Of a stretch of 64,000 nucleotides of DNA, positions 45,659-55,744 are shown piece by piece. A program made the translations under genes and the position numbers. This stretch comes from Codonopsis lanceolata (Eukaryota > Streptophyta > Magnoliopsida > Asterales > Campanulaceae): NCBI GenBank assembly GCA_013146195.2, contig CM028377.1:1922001-1986000 (forward strand). The letters run 5' to 3'. Below the pieces are notes generated by a model. It was not told where the DNA came from. It was given only the letters and a program-made list of their open reading frames with translations, and searched no databases. The first letter of the stretch is position 1; every line of letters begins with the position of its first letter.

Positions 45659-46176
45659 AGAAAAAGAGATTTTGAGGGAGGTGGTTCTCGGTCGATCGGG
45701 GCATCGAGGAAATAGTTCTCGGGATCGAGATGGGTTATCGAGGAAATAATTCGCGAGATCGGTCAGTCATCGAGGAGGCGATTCTGATGGGCACAAGAGG
45801 AGAAACACAGATGATAATATATCTGAGGGGTCGAATCGGTGGAGTCGGCATCGAGAATCAGGGCGAGATCGAGAGACAGGACCAAGGTCGGGATAGATGG
45901 AATGCGAATCGGGCGGATTGAGACTTGTAAGACTTGTGGGGGAAAGCATCCGACGTTGGCTTGCCACAGAGAAACCGGAGCTTGTTTTAACTGCGGCAAA
46001 ATGGGACACAAGGTCAGAGATTGCCCTGAGCCGCTGAGGAATCGGGTGGTACAGAACACTGGTGCCAGGGACCAACCTAAACCCAGGGAGCAAGGTAGAG
46101 TGTATGCAATGAACGCAGGAGATGCTCGCGCTACTAATGACGTGGTGGCGAGTGCGAGTCCAACTCTCTTCTCGTA
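45659..46176 (+). pseudogene. G4 Gag, C-terminal fragment
   Basis: It begins directly at the CACTA end, so the capsid part is missing. Stops occur in the first 180 bases. From 45,839 the frame is open and contains a Cys-rich pre-knuckle (CKTCGGKHPTLAC) and a standard CCHC knuckle (CFNCGKMGHKVRDC, about 45,989-46,030), then the spacer to the protease. It is Arg-rich and nucleic-acid binding by family. The 5' LTR and leader of G4 are absent from the window. Confidence 0.8.
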
Positions 46177-46966
46177 GTTTGTATGCATTGATTGATCCGG
46201 TGCAATCCATTACGTGATATCTACATCTCTTGCACAACGCATGAAGCTGCCTTCACAAAACCTAGATGTTGAGTTAGTTATAGATACACCAACAGGGGAG
46301 TCTATTCATGTGAGTTCAATATATAAGTCTTGTTCGTTGAAATTGGAGGGTAGGGAAATGCCTGTAGATCTTATTTCCTTGGATATTCAAGATTTTGACA
46401 TAATTTTGGGAATGGATTGGTTAGCCGCTTTCCATGCTAGGGTAGATTGTTTTGGGAAGGAGGTAATATTTTGCATTCTAGGAGAACCAGAGTTTCGATT
46501 TAAGAGTTCTAAGCCGACGGCCCTAACAGGTTTTATCTCATCGATGCAAGCCTGTAGACTGTTAAGGAAGGGTTGCCAAGGTTATTTGGCGCACATTACG
46601 GATACACGTAAGGAAGGGGTTAGTCTTGAGTCACTTCCTGTGGTTAGGGAGTTTGCAGAGGTGTTTCCTGAAGAATTACCAGGACTTCCACCAGAGAGGG
46701 AGGTGGAATTCTTAATTGACTTAGCACCGGGGATAGCCCCAATCTCTAAAGCACCTTATAGAATGGCCCCTGCTGAACTTAAGGAATTGAAGGAGCAGTT
46801 ACAGGAGTTGTTGGAGAAGGAGCTCATTAGGCCTAGCGTATCGCCATGGGGTGCTCCAGTTTTGTTTGTGAAAAAGAAAGACGGGACGATGAGGTTGTGC
46901 ATTGATTATCAGGAGTTGAATCGGGTTTACGGTGAGAAACAAATACCCATTACCAAGGATCGATGA
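46177..46966 (+). pseudogene. pol: G4 protease and N-terminal RT
   Basis: The protease active site Asp-Ser/Thr-Gly lies at about 46,191-46,202 but is out of frame by one base there, so the reading frame resumes only from about 46,199. Downstream parts are intact: VSSIYKSCSLKLEGREMPVD, DFDIILGMDWLAAFHARVDC, the pre-RT linker (VVREFAEVFPEELPGLPP) and the RT start (SPWGAPVLFVKKKDGTMRLC). A one-base change near 46,925 ends this frame in the RT finger region. Ty3/gypsy order PR-RT-RH-IN is kept. Confidence 0.88.
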
Positions 46967-48140
46967 TCTTTTTGACCAGCTACATGGTGCATGCTACTTC
47001 TCTAAGATCGATCTTCGTTCGGGGTACCACCAGCTTAGAGTCAGAAAGGAGGATATTGCTAAGACTGCATTTAGAACACGGTACGGACACTATGAGTTTT
47101 TGGTGATGCCGTTTGGGTTGATGAACGCTCCGGCAGCATTTATGGACTTAATGAACCGAGTGTTTCAGAAGTTTCTAGATCGGTGCATAATTGTCTTCAT
47201 TGATGACATACTGATCTACTCAAGAACTCGAAAGGAGCACGAGCAACACTTGAGAGAGGTATTGCAGATTTTAAAGGAGGAGAAATTGTATGCGAAGTTC
47301 AAGAAATGTGAGTTTTGGTTGGAAACGGTGAGTTTCTTGGGTCATGTAGTGTCAAAAGATGGAGTCTCAGTGGACCCGACCAAGATAGAGGCAGTAGTAA
47401 ACTGGGAGAAACCGACGACTGCTACGGAAGTTCGAAGTTTCTTAGGGCTAGCAGGATATTATCGTTGTTTTGTAGAAGGGTTTTCAAAAATCGCAGGACC
47501 TCTAACCCAGTTGACTCAGAAAAACAAGAAGTTTGTTTGGACGGAGGAGTGTGAGGCAAGTTTCGAGGAGTTAAAGAAAAGATTGGTGTCAGCTCCAATT
47601 CTTGCCTTACCGTCAGGATCAGAGAACTTTGTGATCTACAGTGATGCGTCGTTGAAAGGTTTGGGTTGTGTATTGATGCAGGATGGGAAGGTGATTGCCT
47701 ATGCCTCGAGGCAATTAAAGAACTTTGAGAGAAACTACCCAACTCATGACTTGGAGCTAGCCGCGATAGTATTTGCTTTAAAAATTTGGAGACATTATTT
47801 GTATGGAGTGACTTGCGAGATATATACGGACCACAAAAGCCTTAAGTACATTTTCACTCAGAAGGAATTGAACATGAGGCAGAGGAGATGGTTGGAGTTA
47901 TTGAAGGATTACGACTGCACCATTCTCTATCATCCAGGTAAAGCCAATGTAGTGGCGGATGCTTTGAGTCGTAAGAGCAGGGGAACCTTGGCAATGATGT
48001 TAACAAATGAGAAGAACATTCTAGAGGATATCGAGAATTTGGGTTTGGAAGTTCGGGTAAGGGGAGGAAAAGGTTATCTTGCAAGATTGAGTCTTCAGCC
48101 ATCCTTGCTGGAGAGGATCAAAAGGAAAGTTGACCGTTGA
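46932..48140 (+). pseudogene. pol: G4 reverse transcriptase and RNase H (large open fragment)
   Basis: The 402-codon open frame starts at the RT motif NKYPLPRIDDLFDQLHGACY. It has FSKIDLRSGYHQLRV, MPFGLMNAPAAFMDLMNRVF, catalytic FIDDILIYSRTRKEHEQHL (YxDD equivalent F-I-D-D) and FLGHVVSKDGV. An RNase H follows with VIYSDASLKGLG, AYASRQLKNFERNYPTHDLE, YTDHKSLKYIF and ANVVADALSRK. All catalytic residues are visible. It is separated from the flanking frames by single-base changes at about 46,925 and 48,130. No start codon of its own is implied. Confidence 0.92.
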
Positions 48141-49533
48141 CCCGGAGTTAGTAAAAATTTGTGAAGGGGTAAAGATTGGAGCTCAGGTTGATTTTCGACT
48201 TGGAGGGGATGGTATTCTATGCTTTGGCAAGAGGGTCTGCATTCCATCGGATCCAGAGTTAAAGAAGGAAGTGTTAGAAGAAGCCCACAATTCAAGATTC
48301 GCGATACATCCTGGGAGCACAAAGATGTATCGAGACATGCGAGACACTTTCTGGTGGAGCAATATGAAGCGAGAAATTGCAGAGTTCGTGTCCAAATGTC
48401 TTGTGTGTCAACAAGTGAAGTGCGAACATCAGAGACCGGGAGGATTGTTACAGTCAATGCCTATACCCGAGTGGAAGTGGGAACATATAACTATGGACTT
48501 CGTTGTGGGGTTGCCGAAGACATTAAAAGGAAAGAACTCCATTTGGGTTATCGTGGACCGTTTGACGAAGTCAGCACACTTTTTAGCCTTCAGGATAAAT
48601 GACCCGTTGGAGAAATTGGCCAAGATGTATGTAGATGAGATTGTCAGGTTACACGGAGTGCCAGTCTCGATTGTGTCCGATCGGGACACCAGGTTTACAT
48701 CAAAGTTTTGGGGTAGTTTGCAGAAGGCTTTGGGCACCATTTTGAGTATGAGTACGGCCTTTCATCCGCAGACAGACGGCCAATCTGAGCGGACCATTCA
48801 GACGTTGGAAGATATGCTTCGTTCTTGCGCTTTAGACTTTCAGGGTAATTGGGATGATCATTTACCCCTAGTGGAGTTCACCTACAACAACAGCTACCAT
48901 GCAAGCATTGGTATGGCGCCGTACGAAGCATTATATGGAAGAAGGTGTCGTACGCCTACATGTTGGGATGAAGTAGGAGAACGAAAATTGTTGGGACCAG
49001 AATTGGTACAGATTACCTTGGAGAAGGTACAACTAATTAAGAAGAGAATGTTAACGGCTCAGAGTAGACAGAAGTCCTACGCCGATAAACGCCGACGTGA
49101 ACTTGAATTTGAAGTAGGGGATCATGTCTTCCTCAAGGTCTCCCCTACGCGTGGAATTATGAGATTTGGTATTAAGGGTAAGCTTAGCCCGAGATTTGTG
49201 GGACCATTTGAAGTGCTCGAACAAATCGGAGAAGTTGCATATCGACTAGCCTTACCACCAGTACTGTCAGTGGTGCACAACATGTTTCATGTTTCAATGT
49301 TAAGAAAATATGCCCCGGATCCGAGCCATGTGATCGAGTATAAACAACTCCGTTTAAGAGAGGATCTTAGTTATGCTGAGCAGCCTATTAAAATTGTAGA
49401 TCGGAAGGATCAAGTTCTTCAGAAGCGAATCATTTCTTATGTCAAGGTTCAATGGAGCAATCACACCGAGAGGGAAGCTACTTGGGAACTTGAGGAGGAA
49501 ATGAAGGAGAAGCACCCTGAACTCTTCGTTTGA
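48130..49533 (+). pseudogene. pol: G4 integrase with chromodomain
   Basis: This 467-codon open frame has the HHCC zinc finger (HNSRFAIHPGSTKMYRD ... CLVCQQVKCEHQ), the DDE core (ITMDFVVGLPK, VDRLTKSAHF, SIVSDRDTRFTSKFW, HPQTDGQSERTIQTLEDML), the GPY/F motif (GKLSPRFVGPFEVLEQIG), VVHNMFHVSMLRKY and a C-terminal chromodomain (YVKVQWSNHTEREATWELEE). All three catalytic acids are present. Only the frame break at ~48,130 links it imperfectly to RNase H. The stop is followed by the PPT and 3' LTR. Confidence 0.93.
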
Positions 49534-49567
49534 CTTGGTACGTAAGTTTAGGGACTAAACTTCTTTT

Positions 49568-49580
49568 AAGGGGGTGAGAG
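49568..49580 (+). promoter_or_regulatory. G4 polypurine tract
   Basis: AAGGGGGTGAGAG lies directly before the TGTAATACCCCG start of the 3' LTR. It primes plus-strand synthesis in the family. Confidence 0.8.
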
Positions 49581-49721
49581 TGTAATACCCCGAAAATGCT
49601 AGTATGAAATGTAAAACTTTAGAATAATTTAATTATTTTGTTTTAGGCTGATCAAATTATTTCGGGTCTAGTTTCGGTTTTGGATGAATTTCGAATTTGG
49701 GCCGTTAAAATAAATAAATAA

Positions 49722-49763
<42 letters not shown>

Positions 49764-51943
49764 TAATGATAAAATAAAATAATTTTGCCATATACGTTTA
49801 TATATAACAAATAGAGGAAGGTATTATAATATTATAATATTGGATAATAACAACATCAAGATAATATCTTATGGATATATCTCTACCGTATTTGTCTCCG
49901 GGAAGAAGTCTTCCTCGGTTGATCAAGAGTCCGAATGTAAATCAATCACAAAGTGGGTTGTGATTTATAAGTTATCCTATCGATGCTTTGGGGTTCCGTT
50001 TTGGCAGAGTCTAGAGACAGAGAGAAAGAGAGAAAGGGAGAGGCGGCGGCATAGGAGGAGATCAACGAGAGAAGTCCGGCTGATACAGAAAGGCGATTAG
50101 ATCGTTCGGTGGGGAGTTAAGGACTCGTGCAACTACATAAGCTAAGCACATCGTTATATTCGTGACCGCTCCCTGTTTCCTCCATAAATTGAATCAGTAT
50201 GAATTATTGGAATTGGGTTTGTAATTAAGGTTGACAAATATGTTGGAAATAGCACCGGTGTATGCTAGTTGCAGAAAAAAAAAAAGAACGAAGAGAAGAA
50301 CATATCAATGAAGAAGATGACGGACTGAATACTGTGATGTGGGTTTATAAAAATAAAGGAAAGGAAAGTAGAAGAAAGGGAAGAGACGAAGTAGGGGGAG
50401 AGAGAGAGAGAGAGGGAGTGGGCGTATTAATTAACTTTGTGTGTGTGTGCGAGAAGGTGTGGCAGTGCGTGGATCACAAAGTCAAACCAAAAGTTTTTTT
50501 TAAAAAAAAGAGAGATTATCTAATGAATCATACGTTGTATTTTGAAAACATAAATGGGGAAGTTTCACCAAAGAATCATAAGCTTCCTGCTAGTGTTTAG
50601 ACTTTATTTATTTATTTATTTATTTATTATTATTTTTGGTTTCAGATTAGAACCTTATTATTTTTAAATGACAACCAATCCCTTGTATTGTCAAGTATAA
50701 ATTATATTCAAAATTCTAAATTTAGTGACGTGTTTAATTTAGATTTGGACAAGCGAGCTTAGGACGTTTGTACGGGTCGCAGGAATACCTTTGATAAACA
50801 TATCGAGGTAAGAGATTACGTTTCTTTTAGGTATTTTGAAAAAGTATAAAAAATACTTTTTATGTTAGGCTTCCGCTATTCTTGAATTTCGTTCCTTCAT
50901 TTGCCATGCCTGACCTTGTGTCGGTAGTTGCTTTGACTCCGTCGGTTGCTTTATTGAATATCTTCGTTATACCTTTGTTTTCGCAAATTTTCATGCCTAC
51001 TATGATTTTATGAAATACCTTGTTATTGAGAAATTTTATTTGTATTCGTAAATTTTGTCGATATGCTCTTTGATATTGAAAATGACGAACTTCGATATTA
51101 TTTATGTTTTAATAATAGTACATTAACAGTACTATTTATGTTTTGAAATTATTTATGATCACTAAGTATGAACAACCCGTCACGGGGATTTTGGTGACAA
51201 CATTTGAAATAATTGAAATTTGCACCACTTGGCTTGTGAGTGCGGTTATCCGGATATACCTTAATTTGTGTACCCTTCGGGGGATTTGTGTACCCTTCGG
51301 GGGATTCGTGTACCCTACGGGGGATTTGTGTACCCTTCGGGGGATTTGGTTCTTGGTCAAAAGACCCTTATGTGATCTAAATAAATATTTGATATTCGGT
51401 TATTACTGGCTGGTTTGGGACAGTCAGTAATGACAAACTTGTTTGATCCATATTTGTTTTGTTTGAAACTCTCCTTTAAAAAAAAAAAGAAGAGATTTTT
51501 AAGTCTTTCGTTACCTATCTTTGATTTTCGCAAGTTGTCAAATATCTAAAACTCTGTTTTACATATATCTTGATTATTCCTTGAGTCACCCCTCCTTAGA
51601 AACCGGAGGGGCGACGTATGATCTTACTGAGCTTTGTTCGCTCACCCTTCACAATCCTCTTCTTCCAGGTGGAAATTAAAGACTAAGTTTGAGGTAGAGG
51701 ATACCGGCGAAGAATCAAGATTTTTAGGTTATAAATATTATGTGTTGGGAGTTAATGAAGACAGAGAAATTTTTAGAAGACCTTGTTCCGAAATTTATTT
51801 TGAATGACTATATTTAATTGGAGACTTTTGTAAATTTTAGTTAGATATCGTTTTAATTTAGTATTTAATTTAAGTTTGAATTTGTAGTGGCGTGGCCAGA
51901 TATGGGCCCATGTACGTAGTGGGACCCGAGTTTGGGCGTTACA
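49581..51943 (+). mobile_element. 3' LTR of chromovirus G4
   Basis: It runs from TGTAATACCCCGAAAATG to GGGCGTTACA, 2,363 bp. The next bases GCCTC (51,944-51,948) would be the target duplication and lie inside the C2 env-like ORF. The LTR contains an (AAAT/AAT)n microsatellite at 49,708-49,760, a GA run near 50,398-50,416 and a TTTA run near 50,605-50,630. It also has four 20-bp units at 51,268-51,347. Short open frames within are not genes. No matching 5' LTR is in the window. Confidence 0.85.
51268..51347. repeat. 20-bp tandem repeat, four copies
   Basis: Unit GTGTACCCTTCGGGGGATTT, four times in a row; the third has one changed base (CTTC to CTAC) and the second ends C. It lies in the G4 LTR. 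Confidence 0.95.
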
Positions 51944-53366
51944 GCCTCAAATGCTGAAATTAATTCTGGTGAAGAAGATACTCTGGCTGAGTGTCTTGTC
52001 AAGCTGAAGAAGGTATCCTCTTCCCCGTCTGGTCCATCTCTACCTAAGCTATACCTGACAGGCTTCATCCGTTCATCCGACTTCGATGACAGTTCTGATA
52101 AAAACTTTGAAAGCAAAGAAGCTACTCCTAATGCCAGTGAAGATTCAGAAGAAATTCCTGTTCGTTTTACACGAAGCAGGCTTGCTGGTTCCAATGTTGC
52201 AACTAATGTTGCAACATCCAAACGTTCTAAGTCAATGGGTACCCCTATCTTTCTAAAGTTTGTCTCTAAACCTGCTTCAATTAGGTATAATACTTCTAAA
52301 AATATTGTAGATGAACGGAATATTTTGTCCTCTGAATTGCATGCCTATAATCTTACCTTTTTTTTCACTGATAGAGGATTACTGGACACTATTTCATTAG
52401 CTACACCCTATTTTAGAGAGTTAATCTATGAATTTTATGCCAACATAGAGAAAATAATCTGTTTCCATTCTGATGCACGTTTTGAGAAAGTCTTTGTTAG
52501 AGGAAAGTGGTATCAGTTTTCTCCGTCCATCATCAACAATATCTTAAACACACCAGCTTCTGGACCCTTTGAATTTGACCTTGATTTTGACGCTTGTGTT
52601 TTTGAAATGACTAGTGGCAAGTTGTCTAAATGGCTTGGTAAAGGCATTTCTCTTGGTACCTCTCAACTCTCCTCACTCTATGCCTTCCTTCATAAAGTCT
52701 GTTGTGCTAACTGGTCTCCCACAACCAACTCCAATACCATTACTGAGGAACATGCTAAAGTTCTTTATCTAATTGGTACTCAAGCCCCATTTGATTTTGG
52801 ATATTATGTTTTTCGAAAAATCTCTTCCATGGCTGAAACTGAGGGAGACAAAAGGTCTTTAATTTTTCCCTCCCTGATTTATAAGATCCTTGTGTCTCAG
52901 GGCTACTTTCCTCTTCCTTCCACAAGATTGTCACCCCTTCTTGAACCCCTTCACCTTTCTGCAAAATTATTAAAGGGTGATAGAGTTGTTAACTTGCCTC
53001 TTATTCATCCTTATGTCCCTGCATCTTCTGCACCTGGCACCTCACAACAAACTGCCTCACCTTCAGTACATGTTCCCCCCAATGTTTCATCCAATGTTGC
53101 AACATCAGTCATGTCTGCACATCCAATAGCCCCTAATATCTGTTGCCTTTGTAACTGCACAGCTACAAATGGTTCAATCTCAGTTAGCTATTCTCACTGC
53201 ACAGTCTTCTCTTCTCACCACTTTAGCTACTCAGTACACAACCTGGTTAGCTCTTCATTCTGGTCAAATAGGGGGTGAAGATGCAAGTGTTCCTGAAGTT
53301 GTCTCTACTGATCCTGATGCAAATGTTCTCGATCTCAAAGCCGATCCACAAACCGAATTTGTGTAA
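51944..53366 (+). pseudogene. C2 env-like / 'putative plant transposon protein' ORF, 5'-truncated
   Basis: The frame is open from the G4 LTR border through 53,278, with a frame change between about 53,115 and 53,150 leading to a second frame ending at 53,366. The N-terminal ~110 residues are acidic and Ser-rich. Then comes the domain: ELIYEFYANIEKI, VFVRGKWYQFSPSIINNIL, LSSLYAFLHKVCCANWSP, HAKVLYLIGTQAPFDFGYYV and RSLIFPSLIYKILVSQGYF. The tail is Pro/Ser-rich plus a helical Gln/Leu stretch. Its place before a PPT and LTR is that of the Sirevirus env-like ORF. Function unknown. The 5' part of C2 is missing because of G4. Confidence 0.75.
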
Positions 53367-53626
53367 TCTGTGATGTTGGTTGTTCTGAACATTTTTCATG
53401 GTTGTCATTCTATGTCTATGAAGACTTGTGATGTTGGGTGTTCTGATTTTTTACATTGTCTCTTGGGTTGTACTCTGTAACTATAGACAATGGTTTGTGA
53501 TGTCTGGTTAATTATGATATCATGTTTAGGGGGTGTTTATCATTTCTAAATCTTTGCAGGAAATCTATGACGTATGGCTATTGGTCTTGGTAACACTTGT
53601 TCTGGATTTGACCAAAAATGTTCAAC

Positions 53627-53638
53627 AAAGGGGGTGAT
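53627..53638 (+). promoter_or_regulatory. C2 polypurine tract
   Basis: AAAGGGGGTGAT lies directly before a TGTAAGGG LTR start, about 260 bases after the ORF end. Confidence 0.75.
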
Positions 53639-54494
53639 TGTAAGGGTAAAATAGGCAAGACCTATTTTATCTTGTTTTCACCTTTCTTTGTCAAAATAGG
53701 TTTTTAAATTTGTTAATATCTTTTTAGGACTTAGAATTTTATGTTAGATTTAGTTTAGTTTACTTTTGGTAGCAAAATCTCTTTGTAGATTTCAGCTACA
53801 CTTTTTAGTAACTAAATCTTGGCATATATCTTAGACTTTTGACTTTTATCATATTTGGTAAGAAAATCTTTCATGTTTGGGAAGTGGCTGATTTTACCTT
53901 TAAAGTTCTAATCTCTTTCCTTGTAGGAGTGTGTCTCTTATGCCGTGTGTTTGTAGGGTTTGTTGTATATATATCGAAGGCTGGAATACGGGTGGATGCA
54001 GAGCTTGAGAGAGAAGAACAAAAGGCATAAGTTGAGAGCAGTATCACAGAAGTTCAGAAGCAGTCTTCTTCCTTACAGTCGAATAGCAGTCTATTGTAGC
54101 TTCTGATGTTATAACATCGGCAGCTACATTGAATTCTGAAAAACTGATTTTTGTGCTTCCTGTTTCATGTGTTAGGAAGCTGTGTGTTTGTTTATTCCCA
54201 CATTTTGTTTAGTTGTTTATGTGGGATTTTATTTTCCAAGATACACTGTCTTGTGAGAATTTTTGCTAGTGATTTCACTAAGTTTTTCATTGTAAGACAT
54301 TATTATTTTTAGTGAAATTTGTGTGACCTTGAGGCTTGGTCTACAAGTATTCTACTTGTAGATTGATTTTGGTTAAAACCTGTTTACAAACCTTTTGTTT
54401 GAAGCTGTGTTATTAAACAATCTTCCGCTACTACTGTTTTGCCATTATTTACTGTCTCATTGTGTTTGTCATTATTGCTACAATCACAACAACA
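53639..54494 (+). mobile_element. 3' LTR of copia element C2
   Basis: It starts TGTAAGGGTAAAATAGG after the PPT. A TATA-like TATATATAT is at 53,966-53,974. The tail has the copia-like CTTCCGCTACTAC segment. The end is placed at ACAACA near 54,494 but could be as far as 54,534, because no second copy is available. It contains the perfect 14-base palindrome GATGTTATAACATC near 54,104-54,117. It is unrelated to the C1 LTR, so C1 and C2 are different families. Confidence 0.65.
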
Positions 54495-54544
54495 TTGGTA
54501 ATCACATTGACATCTATTGAGAATCTGTACTTTCACGATCTTTC

Positions 54545-54619
54545 AGTTTCAAACTGGATAATTATTTTGGGACAGACGAAAAAGAAAAGGAGGACGATAA
54601 TTTAGGGACAGAGGGAGTA
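54545..54619. mobile_element. Stowaway-like (Tc1/mariner) MITE end
   Basis: The right end reads GGGACAGAGGGAG followed by TA, the reverse complement of the CTCCCTCTGTCCC terminal motif of Stowaway MITEs with its TA target. A second GGGACAGACG lies inside (54,570 area). The left terminus is not recognisable, so this is a fragment of at most ~75 bases. Confidence 0.5.
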
Positions 54620-55231
54620 TTTAACACATAAATATACATACCTATTATTATACCCAAATAACATTAAACAAAGTAATGTTATTTTCAACAAATATATGTA
54701 CAATAAATATTTCTTCCGAACCATATGATCTAAAAGGATGTTAAATTAATTTTAAAACTCTGAACTGAGACCAAAAAGGTGAGTTAGGTGTCTAACCCCT
54801 TCCAAACTCGTAACATAGCCTCCGAACCTATATATTTTCTGAAATAATTGGTTTTTTCTTTTTTCTATGTACATACATATTTAAGACCCACAATGAGACC
54901 GAGTGTATTCCACGTGCTCAGATGTTTCTTGAGACACGTCGTCATTTTCACAGCGGATGACGAGGGTTTCGAAACGAGGTTCTCACAGTAAGGCTAAATG
55001 TTAATTCATAAGACGAAGTCTTACTCTCTCATAGTTCAACCCACCAACACTCGATGGTATGGTAAAGAGGATCAGTTTTATAAAAAAATATATGTAAGAT
55101 TGTCTTACTCAAGTTTTTTCCTTTTAAGTAATGGTGGAAAAATTGAAATATATTTATTACAATGGATTGCAAAATTATATCTAGATGTACTTTTTTGAAA
55201 CTATATTCCCATGTTTGCCTTCTCTTTGTCT
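54620..55231. other. upstream region of the SPH gene
   Basis: AT-rich DNA without TE signatures or coding frames of note. It borders a MITE fragment on the left and the TATA box on the right. Confidence 0.5.
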
Positions 55232-55238
55232 TATAAAA
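55232..55238 (+). promoter_or_regulatory. TATA box of the SPH gene
   Basis: TATAAAA lies 72 bases upstream of the ATG at 55,310, leaving a short leader (about 40 bases) rich in C and T. This spacing is ordinary for plant genes. Confidence 0.65.
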
Positions 55239-55309
55239 GCCAAGAATATGCAACATAAGCTTCACGATCACCCCTTTTCCAATCCTTAGTACCTCTCAAG
55301 TGATCAAAC

Positions 55310-55744
55310 ATGTCAAACAGCATTACATATAGTCATGTTAGATTTTTTCTAGCTCTCATCATTGTGGTGTGCCTCGTTCAAAAAACAAATGGTATTAGGA
55401 TTTGTTTATATTACGAAGTCTACCGTGTTCAAATTTACAACCCTATGAGTAGTGATATATCTTTCCGTTGTCAGTCAGGTGATTCAGATTTGGGAATGCG
55501 AACACTAAATCCTCGCCATGTGTTTCAGTGGGAAGTTTGTGCTCATCCTTGGGCACTTTACTTTTGTCATTTCTATTGGGGTTCAAAGCAAAATGTTTTT
55601 AATGTTTTTGATAAAAATTATCGCAAATGGTGTGATGACAAAAACTTAGTTGCTTGGAAGGCTAATGAAACTGGCCTCTGGTTCACTTGTTACCCTGACA
55701 ACATCTATCCTGATCAGTGGGAGCTTAAGTATCCATGGAAGTGA
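55310..55744 (+). CDS. S-protein homologue (plant self-incompatibility S1 family), secreted
   Basis: The 144-residue single-exon protein starts with a hydrophobic signal peptide (core residues ~11-24; cleavage likely after NG at ~28). The mature part has the family landmarks: a beta-rich domain, the Ser-Gly-Asp-Ser-Asp-Leu-Gly stretch at 56-62, the tryptophan region 74-91 (FQWEVCAHPW, FCHFYWG), FNVFD at 97-101 and cysteines at 54, 86, 108 and 127 in the usual four-Cys spacing, plus an extra Cys at 77. An N-glycosylation sequon (NET) is at ~119-121. Founders of the family are poppy pollen-rejection ligands. Most homologues have no assigned role, so only secretion and fold are claimed. It is the only intact host gene in the window. 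Confidence 0.9.
   Translation: MSNSITYSHVRFFLALIIVVCLVQKTNGIRICLYYEVYRVQIYNPMSSDISFRCQSGDSDLGMRTLNPRHVFQWEVCAHPWALYFCHFYWGSKQNVFNVFDKNYRKWCDDKNLVAWKANETGLWFTCYPDNIYPDQWELKYPWK

Noticed and set aside
47422..48740. Several 70-127-codon frames on both strands across G4 pol
   Set aside because: They overlap the clearly coding RT, RNase H and integrase frames and have no motifs.
24323..51943. G2 5' LTR and G4 3' LTR as the two ends of one element
   Set aside because: Their termini look alike (TGTAACGCCCC versus TGTAATACCCC), but the rest of the LTRs does not align, and the candidate target duplications (AGCAG, GCCTC) differ.
5514..54494. The LTR at 53,639-54,494 as the 3' LTR of C1
   Set aside because: Start (TGTAAGGG versus TGTTG) and body are unrelated to the C1 LTR, so it belongs to another copia family.
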